In this document: piece by piece, positions 10,871-22,360 of the stretch | Position numbering within the stretch: the stretch's first letter is position 1 | Layout: every line of letters starts with the position of its first letter | Source of the DNA: Jacaranda mimosifolia | Lineage: Eukaryota; Streptophyta; Magnoliopsida; Lamiales; Bignoniaceae | DNA length: 64,000 nt | Assembly (NCBI GenBank): GCA_018894105.1 | Contig: CM032117.1 | Coordinates: 46,038,503 to 46,102,502 of the forward strand | Direction: 5' to 3' | Program-made: the position numbers and the translations under genes | Notes under the pieces: model-generated | Seen by the model: only the letters and a program-made list of their open reading frames with translations | Told to the model about the DNA's origin: nothing | Databases searched by the model: none

Positions 10871-12015
10871 CAGTTATAAGTCACAATAGATTATCTACCA
10901 ACCAGCCTAGGAACACACAATTTTATAGTTTCCATAAATAACATAAATTTTAATTGGTAAAAAGAAAGTGCAAACGACATACTGTTTATATATTTCATTG
11001 GCAGAATGTCAATTAAATGTATGGATTCTGTTCAGTATGAATTTGACACACAAGAATTAATGATTAGAAAAAAAAAATTAGGACAATAAACCGCTCAATA
11101 GAAAGAGTTAGTGCACTAACATAGAAGATTGTACCAAGAGTTTCCTATAAAAGAATTTTATTACCAGAATAGTATGTAGAGATTCTTTAGCACAAGTACA
11201 ATTTTTTAAACATATACTTAAGTCGATAGGAACTTAAATAAGCACAAGTAAACGAAACAAAAGTATAAACATAAGATTGTCAGAAGATAATCCCATGTAT
11301 ACTTGTGCAGTGTACATAATTAATTTACAAACATAGAATTAATTAGGTAATGTGTAGAAAGCCTACTTGCAACGTTGAAAGCAGTAACAGAAACCTGTAA
11401 GCCGAGGCCTATTACTCCAACTATCTCATTAAGGTTATATTGTCCCTCACATGGTGCTAGAAAGTCTTTGGCAATTCACTTGCCAAGATACAACAGTTTT
11501 TTTAATCAAAGGTAGTACTCAAATAGAACGGATTGGCAAACTTTACTAACTTGAAAACTCTTTAGTGAGATAAAATGTTTGTATGCTTCTGATTTCTATA
11601 TTTAGGTTAATTTTAGGAACTCCTACATATAGGTTGTGTTATGACTTAATGTGAAGTTGTGACCCTTGACAAATAAGACATAATTTTGAATTAACAGACA
11701 TATTTCATGTTTGATCATCTTAAAAGGCACAAATGACACTAATTAACAGACGAAAATAAATTTTGGAAGGGTTACGTTTAATTAAAATAAAATTTAAATA
11801 CTAAATTTAATAATTATTCTAATTATATTCTGTCCAACATATAAGTCTAATCGTATTGCACCCGTGTGCCTGCAACTATGCCCATGTCTCGCCCCAAATC
11901 AAATTGAGCTAAGCCAAGCCAAACAAATGGTGGGCTAATGGCGTGCGCACGTGAGCGTGGGTCTTAGGACAAACCCACATCTATGTAGGTCTTTTCTTCT
12001 CCAAATACCTCGATA
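10871..12015. other. Non-coding stretch upstream of the Copia relic, nothing recognised
   Basis: This flank lies 5' of the Copia gag on its strand and could hold its leader and LTR, but I found no TG...CA pair or primer-binding site that would prove it. No other gene-like signal. Confidence 0.4.
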
Positions 12016-13951
12016 CTGATGTATTAGAAAAATGGAGCAAGGTCCTTTCCAACAGATAGTAGAGTGTTTGTTCATTTTCTATAGAACGCGAGTAGAGATA
12101 TTTTTTGCTCTCAAAAGTTCGTGATTCTTTGCGAATGATTTCTTTTGCTTAAGTTCTTTTTAGGCATAGTAGTTATAGTTTTTTCTTGATAGGCTCAGGC
12201 CCATTAGGGTTTCGTTACCCTTTTCATAGGCTCAATTTATCCTTGGGCTCTCTAGCCCTTGTATTTAATTAATTAATTTAGTCAATTAGGTCTTTTATAG
12301 TCATTTACCAAATTTCCCTTGTAGTCTTAATTGTTTACATCATTAAGCCCCCTATTTTGAATTTGAAAATTCTTATTTCTATATTAAAAATATATCAATT
12401 ATCTTTAAGTCACCTAAGATGGTGAACTATACGTGCTGCTAGTCAACACTTGAATAACGTCATCCCCTAAAAAAATGAACACAACGGGTATTATATGAAG
12501 CCTAGAGCCTGAACACCAAGGCGCTTGACAAAGCATGCGCCTAAGGCACCTTCCACAGCTAGCACCCAGCAGACACCTTGGACATCTCCAATGGTCGGGT
12601 GTCTAGCGGGTGTTGAGGCATATCTGATGGCTCAATGCTCAGTGGGACCCCAGGTAGCTTCAACTGTTGGGCCCCTAATAGGCGCTCGAACACCCTTTGA
12701 TGCTTGCCCTACACAAGTAGCCACTGCAAGATCTTGAATTTGTTCTTTGAACAAAGCAAATTAAACACAAACTCTAAGTTTTTTAGAAAGAACCTACTTC
12801 CCCATTGATGTAAAAATAAAACCTTCCCCAACCTAAGACTTAGCAGAGTTCACTCAGAGAACTGTTGAATGAAGCACTCTCTAAAGAAAGTAAAAGTGAT
12901 TAATAAAATCATGGTCCTTATTAACGACCTCAAAGGATCTCCCATGCTTGAAATACCTAACTAAAATTTTCTTAATCGTGTTTGAAGTGCGAAGCCTTGA
13001 TAATCATTCTCGGCCTCCCTAAAAAAAACAAAGCTTAGTTTCGAGAAATTTTTGTGAGTCTCCTCTAAGGTTATGCTATTTTCACCTTTTCTTGGCACTT
13101 TGTTGACCCCTTTCATCGAGAAGGCAAAGGGCCACATTCGCTTAAAAAATAAGCACGTAAAAATATTTTGCCAAAATCTTAAAACTTTGAAAAAGTTCAA
13201 ACAATCTTACATCGTGGTATGTATGCATTGGTTGCCCAACTCAAGCACAAAAAAATGTGGCTGGCTCCTAGCAGGCACCAATGAAAGCCAATATTCGCCC
13301 AACACAGGTGCTCGATGTAGGCGCTCAATGAGTGCCCCAGCATGGACGCCCAATCTAGGGTGCCTCGCAGCCTGGTAGCCCTTGCACAGATCGACAACCC
13401 TTCAATGATGGTGCTTTCACCACCGCTCTTTCTCTCTTCTACAAAGTTTGATTTGACTTGGATCCTAAATTGAGTTGGGTCCTATCGTTTTGTACTTAAC
13501 ATAATTAACAAAAATTAAGTACTTAATAGCGTTATTTTAACAAATTAAGGTAAGATAAAAATTAGTATTTGCCTTTACATTATTTTCAATATGAAAATGA
13601 CTTTTCAGATTGAAAGTAGGGGGGTTGATGATATAATTAATTAAGTTCATAAGGATAAAAGAGTAAAAAAGAGGCCCGATGAATCAAATAAATTAAATGT
13701 ATAAAAAGGGAATAGAGCCTAATTGATGAAGTCTATCAAGAAAAGCATAAAATCCCTAATGGGCTAAAGTTCATCAAGAAAAAAGACTATAAATGATATG
13801 CCTGAAAGAGAAACAAAGATGAAGAATTATTTGCAAAAATTCAATAACATTCGAGAATTGAGAACTCTCTGCACGACATTTTAGAGGAAAAGAACCTAGA
13901 ACTCTGCTAACTACCATAAAGGACCCCAAATCCATTTTCATGTAGCATCAG
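12016..13951. repeat. Large diverged inverted repeat (arms 12016-12372 and 13600-13951)
   Basis: The complement of 13600-13951 aligns with 12016-12372 over the full arm. Shared blocks include CTGATG near the outer end, GGTCCTTT, a TTTTTTCTTGAT block followed by GCCCATTAGGG, and CCCCCTA(T/C)TTT near the inner end. The arms are clearly diverged, with many substitutions and gaps. The 1.2-kb centre has locally GC-richer patches (12530-12740 and 13220-13400) and short open frames without family motifs. It could be two LTRs in opposite orientation or a foldback element. I cannot decide which, and no target duplication is evident. Confidence 0.6.
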
Positions 13952-14643
13952 TGGTTCATTTAAAATAGACTACCTCCATATTTGAAATGATAGAATTTTA
14001 CTAATTTAAAAGAGATAAATTAAGATTATCGAGTCTCTTAGATGTTTGAAGCTTTCTGGATATTATTTTGATTATACAAGAAGCATTTACATTGTATAAG
14101 TAAATATTTGACAATGACTTCTGCTAGAATATTTAGGAAAATTAGTACAAAAATAACTCTAACTCCATAATAGAAAAAGAAATGAAACAAATTCCTTATG
14201 AACTATGAATTCTAATTAAACTCAAATCCAACTGTCTCTACCATTCTTCGTGCATTCTTCCCTAATTATAAATTGTTCATGACTCCAAGCAAATCACAGT
14301 ATAACAATGCTATTAAATAAATGTAAAAATATGATTAAACTTATTTATTTTTTGATATTTTCGAATATTGCCCTAATATGAATTTGCTTAAAAAGAAAAA
14401 AAATAAAAGGAAGGAAAACTAGGTAAAGGACTATTTTACTCCTCTTAAACTAAGAATTCAACTCCTAAACTAAGGATTAATAACCCCCAACGCCTTATAA
14501 AATACTATATCTTCTGTAATTGTCTTGCTTAATACCAGTATCAACACACTCTAATTCTCTTTCTCACATCTAATTTAATTTTTCCATAAATCTTTTCAAA
14601 TTTCATTTAAATCTTCTTGAAAACTTGAACATGATAAAGTCAT
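13952..14643. other. AT-rich spacer, nothing recognised
   Basis: Between the inverted repeat and the RING pseudogene. It may contain the promoter of the latter, but no definite signal is visible. Confidence 0.4.
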
Positions 14644-15169
14644 TTGATTACAGCCAAACAATATTGTTTGATATGGAACCATCTAAAAGAATGTCGTGGA
14701 TTGGTCTTAAATAGCCCGCTCGCCTCAACCCCACATCAAATTTATTTTCTCTTGCAAACCCCTTTACTATACTGGGATTTTCCACCAAGATTCCGTATCG
14801 TCATAGTTTTAGAGATAAGTCCACTTGCCCTATATCGGAGAACTTATTTGACTCAATCTACATGAGTTTTTATGCCATGATAATGCATACTAAACTATCG
14901 GCAAAGAGCTCAAAGACTGGCCTATCGGCTAGTTGCCACCAAATCATGATTGTCTTCGCGCTGAACAAAGTGCAGAATATTGTAGTTAACCCAATGTCCC
15001 TTCACCATAATGTGGTTAATCTTCACTTTGTGTGACCGTGGTCCACCTATATGTTTTTAATCCCAGGTGGGCTGGTATGGTTCTTGATCTGGAATCGTTG
15101 GTTGAGTGGTTGGAGAGAGAGTCATTCATGGAAAATACGACTTGCACCATCTACGTCAAATATTTCTCG
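14644..15169 (+). pseudogene. RING-H2-type zinc finger gene, 5' half, interrupted by a MULE
   Basis: An open frame from 14644 (73 residues, with PPRFRIVIVLEISPLAL) runs into shifted frames (about 14935-15035, with FALNKVQNIVVNPMSLHHNV, and about 15036-15169, with MVLDLESLVEWLERESFMEN) that read as one protein after frameshifts. The last residues before the MULE are TTCTIYVKYFS. This resembles the start of a RING-H2 finger (C-x2-C), with the second Cys reading Tyr (TAC). The frame stops at the MULE target site 15161-15169 and continues in phase after the MULE at 21117 with YGYEATLMPCLHVFHEDC. RING-H2 proteins are usually E3 ubiquitin ligases. This copy is broken by insertion, frameshifts and a lost zinc ligand. 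The true start is not certain. Confidence 0.68.
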
Positions 15170-15461
15170 GGGAAAAATGCAATTTTAGTCCATTAACTAT
15201 TGCCATCCATGAAGAAAGACATTAATGATTTGCGATTTTAAAATGAGTCTGCTTTGGCAAGAAATTATGCAAATTGAGGCTGAATTTTAGTCATTTACAT
15301 CCAATTGAACTTAATTTGGTCATAATTTGGCTGAAAAATTGCACGCCCCACTCACGTGATGAACAAATTAGGGTTTCTTTTTGTCATGTGGCGTACTTTG
15401 CCACATATCCAAACTTATGTGGACAATTTTATCCGAAGCACACGTCCATGCAAACTAGTCG
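15170..15461 (+). repeat. Left terminal inverted repeat of the MULE
   Basis: Aligns in reverse complement with 20820-21107 and with the duplicated right end at about 22555-22845. Conserved stretches include CATTAATGATTTG, TTTTAAAATGAGTC, CATAATTTGG and ACTCACGTGATGAA. Similarity stops near ACTAGTC (15455-15460). Confidence 0.85.
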
Positions 15462-16149
15462 ACCCATAATCAAGGTAGATAATAAAAAATGCTCACTCAG
15501 CAAGCCCATTTGGAAGAAGAAGCCACATCAGAAAATATTGGCGGGAAAATCTAGGGAAAAATGCACAAAAAAGGGATAACACTTTTATCTAATCAAACCA
15601 AAACCCTAAATCTAAATTTCTCTTCGTTTCTCTTCACTTTGGTGTTCCCAAATTCCAACCAAAAGATTATCCCTAAAAAAATCTCATGATTCTTTTGAAG
15701 ATGGCCTTCAAGTGAGCAGATAGGCATGCGGGTCTGCCCCGTCCTCCATATAGTGAGTCTAGGTTTTATAAAACTATGAGTTCCCTATTTTTCTACTGTT
15801 GAATGACATAGTTTACAAAATATTTATGTTGAATGGTATTTTTTAAGGAATATGGGCCTTGTTTGTTTGAAAAAAATAGATATAGCATCTTTACTTTGTG
15901 CTACTTATGTGTGGTCCCTATTCTGTTACATTAAATATGGTCCCTTTCTTTGGGTTTTTTTTTTTTTTTTTTTTGTGTTTGAAATTGTCGTTGCATGCTA
16001 TCTGACATCCTCTTTGCTAACCAACTCCTTTTTTTTTGTCCCCCGTGCTCCTCATTGTTGATTTGTTTTTCTTTTTTTTTCATGTGTTACTCTTGTTAAC
16101 TTCTTTTTCATGGTTTTTTTTGGTTGCATGTGTTGTGAAAGACAAGAAT

Positions 16150-18770
16150 AGTGGAACTGTGACTATTATTATATTCTATGAAGGTCAGTTCATTTTAGCT
16201 CCAAAAGCTAAGTATGGGGGGAGGGGGCTCTATGACAAAGTACGGTTATGTGTCTGAGAAGGAGACGTGTTTTTGCAGTTTGAATTTGTTCTATGATAGA
16301 TTGAGTTTGGCTAAAACTAGGTCTTTTTATACCTATATGAAAAATGGATTTAATTGGTGAAGGATGATAAGGAATTCAAAAAATTATGTAAATAACATGT
16401 TAAATCAAAAAATAGAGAGGTGCATTTATGTTAACTGTGTGCTAGTAGAAGATGACAGTAAACCTGAGCCTATTCCTACTCCAATGGTAAAAGTTGAAAA
16501 TCAGCCTATTGTTGATCATTGTCCTACTACTAAAAATGATTCTAAAAAAAAATCAGCCCACAGTTGAGCCTTCTTCTTCTCCTGCAAATAATGGAGTTGA
16601 GTCTTTCCCTACTCATGCAAATAATGAAGTTGAGCTTTCTCCTAATCTTATAGTTGAGAATGTAGTTGATTTATGATTAGATTATGAAATTAAGCTTGTT
16701 TTGGGACAAGTTAAGAAAATTTAGATGTGCCTTTTGGGAATGATGAAATTTTAGGCAGCTACTATGACTCAGTGGATCTAAGTGAACTATATAGATTGGG
16801 GAATTTGAGTATAGATGACGAAACAGAGGCAATGAGTATGCGAGTGAGGGTGATAGTTTTAATGGTGACATTGATGATGAATTATTTGAGGAAAATATAG
16901 ATGTTGAAGCAAAGTGAATTGGCAATGAAAGGGCAATAAAAAGGGTAATGCTGAGGGCACTATGGGTGGTAGTGGGGAGCAAAAGGTTAGTGATGATGTA
17001 GCGACAATGAAAATGACACTCCTTGGGATAGTGGGCAGAACTAGATGAAATTATTTCTGATAGTGAGCAAGATAGGCCTGTTGCACTTATATTCAATTCT
17101 ATGAGGCCATTCTCTCCTAGACTTCAAATAGAAATGAAATTTAAAGACAAAACAGAGTTTAGGAAAGCAGTGCATGCTGATTCTATATAAAGTAAGAGGA
17201 ATATTAAATTTAAGATGAATGGTAAGACTAGAGTACATGTAAAATTTGAGGAGAAAATGTGTGACTGGAAGATTCATGCCTACAAGTTGAAGAATGAAAC
17301 AAAATTCTAGATCTTAACTTATAATCCTATGCATAAGTGTAAGCTAACAATTGATGTCTCAAATGTGAAATTCACTTACCTAGCTGAGAGATTTTTGGAA
17401 AAAATTGAAGACTAACCCTAAGAGGTTAACTGAAGGTTCAGGAATGAAATGATGGTAGAGGTGAGAGTTTCAGTATCTAGGTACCAGGCTTATAGAGCAA
17501 AGAGAATGGCCCTTAGAGTGATTGAGGGGACTCTGACTTGCAATTTTCTAAGCTATGGGACTATGCAATAGAACTTCAAAGAACCAATTTAGATTCTACA
17601 ATTATTCTGGGGATGGACGAGAGCTTTGGGTCCAACACTTTTACACATTTTTATTGCTACTTTGGTACTCTAGAAAGAGGGTTTTTGACAGGCTGTAGAC
17701 TTATCATAGATGTATATGGTTGCCACCTTAGTGGTCCTCATAGAAGTGTGCTCTTGATAGCTACTGGAATTGATCCCAACAACAAACCTTATCCAATAGC
17801 ACATGCAGTGGTAAGTAGAGAGGTTGGGGATACCTGGATATAGTTTTTGACATTATTGAAACAAGATCTTAACATTGTCAAACCACATTAATTCACTTTT
17901 CTTGTCTAACAAATAGAAAGATCTAGTTTAATCATTTGAGGAAGTATTTCTTGCATTAGAGCATAGATTCTGTGTTAGTCATCTTTGGAAGAATGTTATT
18001 AATACTAGGTTCAAAGGTCTAGAATTTAAGAATGCATTATAGAAGGCTGCAAATAGCACAACATTTAGGCAGTTTAAGCAGGTAATGAAGGAGATGGCAG
18101 AGCTTGATGAAACAACAACGTAATAGTTCAATGATAAACCTCTTTCACGGTAGAGTAAGTTTTACTTCCCTTCATTGGCTAAGTGCGATATGATCTTGAA
18201 CAATTTTCGTGAGTGTTTTAACAGTGCTTTCTCAGTGTAAGAGAAAAAGCCAACCATAACAATGCTTGAGTAGATTAAGGAATACCTGATGACAAGATTG
18301 CAGAAGTATGAAGATAAAGTATCAAAGTTATGGATGAAGAGATTTGTCTTTTAGTGATGAACATGTTCAAAAGTTGGCTGACTGTATACGAAGGAAAGCT
18401 GATGACAAATACTACTAGATAACACATATTTATGGGGGGCTAATTTTGTGTTGATTTGGAAAAGTATACATGCAGTTGTAGGAGATGGAAACTTACAAGT
18501 ATCCTGTGTTTACATGTTTGCAATGCAATATGTAGCAAAAGGGAGGATCTACCACACTATATAGATAAATGCTACAATGTTGAGTTGTATAAAAAGGTGT
18601 ATAAACCTGCTATTATAGGCATCAATGGGAAAGAACTTTGGGGTGAAACACTCTATATCCCACCTTTGCCACCCAATTTTGGCATGAACAAATGAAGACC
18701 AACTAGAGCAAAGAGAAGGGACATGGATAACCTGTGGAGAAAGAAAAGAAAAGAAAAGAAACAAAGGTAG
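16150..18770 (+). pseudogene. MULE transposase relic (PB1-like, DNA-binding, DDE and SWIM parts)
   Basis: The parts are in the usual order of a plant MULE transposase, with many stops and frameshifts between them. At about 16158-16250: VTIIIFYEGQFILAPKAKYGG, the N-terminal PB1-like part seen in plant MULEs. At about 16360-17040: acidic, Ser/Pro-rich linker. At about 17110-17400: MULE DNA-binding type domain. At 17538-17843: the start of the catalytic domain, with LWDYAIELQRTN, FLTGCRLIIDVYGCHLSGP and GIDPNNKPYPIAHAVV, including a likely catalytic Asp (IIDVYGCHL). At 18456-18695: a SWIM zinc finger YTCSCRRWK...CLHVCNAI with its CxC and CxH ligands kept. No reading frame spans it, so it is inactive. 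Possible further C-terminal exons lie to about 19500. Confidence 0.85.
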
Positions 18771-19499
18771 AGTGAAAGGTGATCAATCCATTATAGCAAA
18801 GATAAGGTAGTCTAAGTCAAGTTGACGAGCATAACTCCAAAACTTGCCCTCTCAAGGAAGGAACATCGTTAACTAGAATTAGAAAGCAAAAAAAAGTACT
18901 AGTTATTGTTTTGTTAAGGTATGATTATGGATATAACTTATATTACATTGCTTTAATTAATTTTTTTTATTTGAAGCAACATATGAAAGGGACTGCAAAT
19001 GAACCTAGGGCCAATGTTAAATTATTTGAGTCAGGATTCCTATTTGCAACTGCTGGAAAGAAACTGGAGGTTATTTCAACTTTTCCTTTTTCTTTTGTGC
19101 AGTGATATTTTTTATTGTTGTGTCACTAACTTGTCCATATGGTTTGAACAAGCTAGGAGGAAAGTTGTTGGTCAAAATAAGCCAAGCAATGCACAGAAAA
19201 ATGTCAAGGTATATTAACATGTACTTTTCTTTTCCTTTTTTGAATTTAAGAGAATCTTAACACGTATTTTTTCTCTTCTTTAATAATTCTTCAAGATAAA
19301 ATAGGGCATTCCTCAGAAGGACAAGCCTTTGGCAAGGTTTCTGGCCTATTCATTTACCATCAATTGTAGCTATCTCAAAATAATGGAGGTTAGCCCCAAA
19401 CATCTACCTTTGGAAAAAGGATATATGTTAGCCCCTATCAACCTGAATATGGCAATGGATATAGTTAATGGCAAGAAGAAGCAAGCTGGAGAAAGGAAG

Positions 19500-20199
19500 G
19501 CCAACTGAAAATATGTTCTATGCAAATACGAGTAAAGTGAAGAAAACAATTTTTTGGATGAATGTTTATGAATGATCAGTGATTTGCAAATAATTTTTAA
19601 GCAATTGTATCTTTTGGTTCACTGAATATTGTCAAGAATGAGTTTCAGTCATTTTCTGTAATTAAATATTCAAACATAGAATTCTTCTTGTAAACAACAT
19701 TTTTTTGGCATCTTTTGATGGTTAATTCAAAGAGGGCAGCTTTTAATACTTTTCATGGTTATGTCTGTTTAGCTTTTGATTGTTATGTTTGTTTTATAAC
19801 CATTGGTTTTGCTTGCTAGCTTGTTTCAATTTGAAAGGATGTTTTGGTTTGGTTTAGTTCAGTTTGTTTAAGTTTATAGCTTGATGGCTTGTATGAAATG
19901 ATGTCTTAGTTATTGTTACAAACATGGCTTGCTTTAGCCTGGCTTGTTGCTAGCTAGTTTGGTTCAAAGTTTGCTTGCTTGCTTGGTTTGCTGGCTTCTT
20001 CAAGTTATTGTTGGTGTTCCACTTTCCTAGCTTGATCTTGTTGCATGGTTTCCAGTTGTTGTTGGTCATTTTGTTGGCTTGCTCTACTTACTTGATTTCC
20101 AGTTGTGTTCCACTTTTCATGCTTGTTCTAGTTGCTTTTTGCTTTCCACTTTGCTTGATCAATGAAGTTTTAAAATCATCTATAATTCATTTTGCTTGT
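19500..20199. other. Non-coding interior of the MULE
   Basis: T-rich stretch between the transposase relic and the zf-GRF relic, with short repeats of GCTTG and TTGTTGG around 19800-20170. It probably holds the 3' ends of both convergent genes. No domain recognised. Confidence 0.45.
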
Positions 20200-20628
20200 T
20201 CACACAAATCTATTCAAAAATACACTTTCATTACCAGAGATCCAAGAAATTGCCAACACCATCTGTAGAAACTTCTTCCTCCTCCTTAACCTATCCATCT
20301 CAAGATCCATCGTGTTAATCCCACGAATTAGCCATGGAATTATTTCTTGGATATTACACACATTGGTGGGTCGACCCATTGAAAAAAATAGCACTTTTAG
20401 CTTTGTAGAATTTATACATTGAAAAATATTAATCACAACAGAAATTTGAGTTGAAACTATGAGCGAAGAACATGTATTCTCACTTCTTACCTACTGGGCA
20501 CACAACTAAAACCTTCTCCTTGGATTTAGGTCAGTCCAGTAAGTCCTTAGCTTTGCCATTGCTCTATAGAAACATTCTACATGTGCATTTGAGTTCATTA
20601 AAGAAGAAGAATAAGAATACGATACCAT
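20200..20628 (-). pseudogene. zf-GRF zinc-finger gene of the MULE, copy 1
   Basis: On the minus strand from the ATG at 20626-20628: MVSYSYSSSLMNSN, then CFYRAMAKLRT and DLNPRRRF, the pattern of a GRF zinc finger (C-x-C ... T-x-x-NPGRRF ... GC). After a probable intron beginning with GTAAG near 20500, a second exon gives YFFQWVDPPMC, then (after a frameshift) EIIPWLIRGINTMDLEMDRL and a hydrophobic tail MVLAISWI. Here the second Cys of C-x-C is Tyr and a stop follows RRRF, so it is broken. GRF fingers bind nucleic acid in other proteins. Short GRF proteins with this basic/coiled C-terminus are frequent in plants; an accessory role in the MULE is inference from its position inside the TIRs. Confidence 0.75.
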
Positions 20629-20819
20629 TTCACCAAATGTAGAAAATTGCAATTGATTTGTTGGTGAACGGAGATTTGTGTGTGTAATAGAACTTTAGAT
20701 TTCACAGCGAAGAAAAATAATAGGTAAAGAAGAAGTTTTTGAGTTTGTCTTTAAGAAGAAATTTTTATTTTTTAATTTTATCGGACCATGAAGTAGAATT
20801 TTGGTATTTGATGACATAT

Positions 20820-21107
20820 CCACTAGTCTACATAGATGTTTGATGTTGGAAAAATTGTCCACATGGGTTTAGGTATGTGGCAAAGTGTACCACATGTAAA
20901 AAAATCTCAATTTATTCATCACGTGAGTGGGCCGTGCGTTTTTTGACCAAATTATGGCTAAATTGAGTTCAATTAAATATAAATTTATGAAATGTGGCCT
21001 TCGGGTATGCAATTTCTCATTGGAATGGACTCATTTTAAAATCACAAATCATTAATATCCTTTTTTCCACATATGGCCATAGTTTGGACCACAAATGCAT
21101 TTTCCTA
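20820..21107 (-). repeat. Right terminal inverted repeat of the MULE
   Basis: Inverted copy of 15170-15461 ending at the 9-bp target duplication 21108-21116. See the left repeat for shared blocks. Confidence 0.85.
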
Positions 21108-21116
21108 AATTTCTTG

Positions 21117-21221
21117 TATGGCTATGAAGCAACGTTGATGCCGTGTTTGCATGTTTTTCATGAAGATTGCGTAAAAAAGTGGCAAAGGATAAGCAACTAT
21201 TGCCCCATGTGCCGTTTCTAG
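21117..21221 (+). pseudogene. RING-H2 gene, 3' half, copy 1
   Basis: Starts directly after the MULE target duplication and reads YGYEATLMPCLHVFHEDC, then VKKWQRISNYCPMCRF and a TAG stop at 21219-21221. Ligands C-x-H-x2-H-x2-C and the last C-P-x-C pair of a C3H2C3 RING are all present, as is the Trp after the sixth ligand. It continues in phase the 5' half that ends at 15169. It has no start of its own after the insertion; an open frame beginning at 20994 inside the MULE happens to run through it, so a chimeric peptide is conceivable but unproven. Confidence 0.8.
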
Positions 21222-21684
21222 ATGTCAACCCGCATGATTAGATTTTTAGAAGTTTGTTCTATTCTAATTAATAATTTTGTAAGATATATTATAAAGTTTT
21301 GATATAAATATTAAGATATAGGTGAGGTTTAATCCTTATTTCAATGGAAAAAAAAATTCTTACATGTAATATTGAATGTTGTCACATTGATTTAGAACAA
21401 TAATGTTATATCAGTAGGGTATATATAATACATATTATAATGCTAATGTGATATGATCATTATTTATTAGTATGAAATTATAACTTGTTAAACAATTTCT
21501 TTTTTCTTTCAATGGTAAAGTAGAAATTTGACATTTAATCTTACTATTCCTGGAAAGCTTTATTATTTAAAATTTTGATTTGTTTTGTGGGAAAGTATAT
21601 TTAAAATAAGTTTATCTTTTTACTCAATACAAATATCAAAATAGAAATTATCACCACTTAATACTTGTCGGCGATAACTTTTAT

Positions 21685-21734
<50 letters not shown>

Positions 21735-21753
21735 TATTATTATTATTATTATT
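21685..21753 (+). repeat. Trinucleotide microsatellite (ATC)n(ATT)n
   Basis: About 15 uninterrupted ATC units followed by about 7 ATT units. The equivalent site in unit 2 (23701-23735) is (TTA)n(TTG)n and much shorter. Confidence 0.95.
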
Positions 21754-21941
21754 TGCATTTCCGTAACCAAAAATATCTTTAATCATTCAAACTAAGCAAT
21801 TTGCTCATGTACAATCTCATCTCTAATCTACAAGATTTTAATCAATTGTAAAATAAACATTGCCATGTATGACTAATGACGACATTCATAATATTGAAAT
21901 TTAGGTGTTGCTCTAACATATGCGAGATCTATTTTAATAAT

Positions 21942-22360
21942 TTAAATCAAAAGTACACTTTCATTAGTATAGACCCAAGAAACCGCCAACACCATCTGCA
22001 AAAGCTTCTTCCTTCTACTTAACCTATCCATCTCAAGAACCATCGTGTTAATCCTACGAATTAGCTTTGGAATTATTTCTTGGATATTACACAAATTGGT
22101 GGGTCGACCCATTGAAAAAAACCGAACCTCTTGCTTTGCAGAATTTATACATTGAAAAATATTTATCACAATAGAAATTTATGCTGAAATTATGAGCGAG
22201 AGCATGTATTCTCACTTCTCACTTGCTGGGCACACAACTAAAACCTTCTCCCTGGATTTAGGTCAGTCCAGGAAGTCCTCAACTTTGTGATTACTCTACA
22301 GAAACATTCTACAGGTGCATTTGAGTAAATTAAAGAGGAAGAAGAAGAATACGATGCCAT
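21942..22360 (-). pseudogene. zf-GRF zinc-finger gene of the MULE, copy 2
   Basis: Duplicate of the relic at 20200-20628. From the ATG at 22358-22360 it reads MASYSSSSLIYSN, then CFCRVITKLRTSWTDLNPGR and RF, so both Cys of the C-x-C pair and the NPGRRF signature are kept; a stop follows RRF as in copy 1. The second exon gives EIIPKLIRRINTMVLEMDRL. It is nearer to the family pattern than copy 1, which helps to identify both. Confidence 0.75.

Larger units (their letters stand above)
15170..21107. mobile_element. Mutator-like element (MULE) inserted into the RING gene
   Basis: This 5.9-kb element starts GGGAAAAATGCAATTTTAGTCC-like and ends with the complement of TAGGAAAATGCATTTGTGGTCC. The terminal inverted repeats are about 290 bp (15170-15461 and 20820-21107), strongly similar but diverged, and share a CCACTCACGTGATGAA block. 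The target duplication is 9 bp: TATTTCTCG at 15161-15169 and AATTTCTTG at 21108-21116; the duplicated right end at 22846-22854 keeps AATTTCTCG, one mismatch from the left. Inside are a plus-strand MULE transposase relic and a minus-strand zf-GRF gene relic that converge. Both flanks encode parts of the same RING-H2 finger, which confirms the boundaries independently. Confidence 0.88.
20221..21952 (+). repeat. Tandem duplication across the MULE/RING junction, unit 1
   Basis: This unit of about 1.73 kb is repeated directly by 21953-23929. It spans the MULE right end (zf-GRF relic and inverted repeat), the RING 3' half and downstream sequence, including an (ATC)n(ATT)n tract. Similarity begins at TACACTTTCATTA in both copies and ends at AGATCTATTTTAATAATTTA. 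The junction between units lies exactly there, which indicates tandem duplication and not two insertions. Confidence 0.85.

Noticed and set aside
12525..13378. Genes in the centre of the inverted repeat
   Set aside because: Short frames on both strands with low-complexity composition; more likely by-products of locally higher GC.
15170..15461. Independent insertions making the three similar ends at 15170, 21107 and 22845
   Set aside because: The end at 22845 lies in a tandem duplicate that includes the same downstream RING sequence, so it is a copy of the junction and not another insertion.
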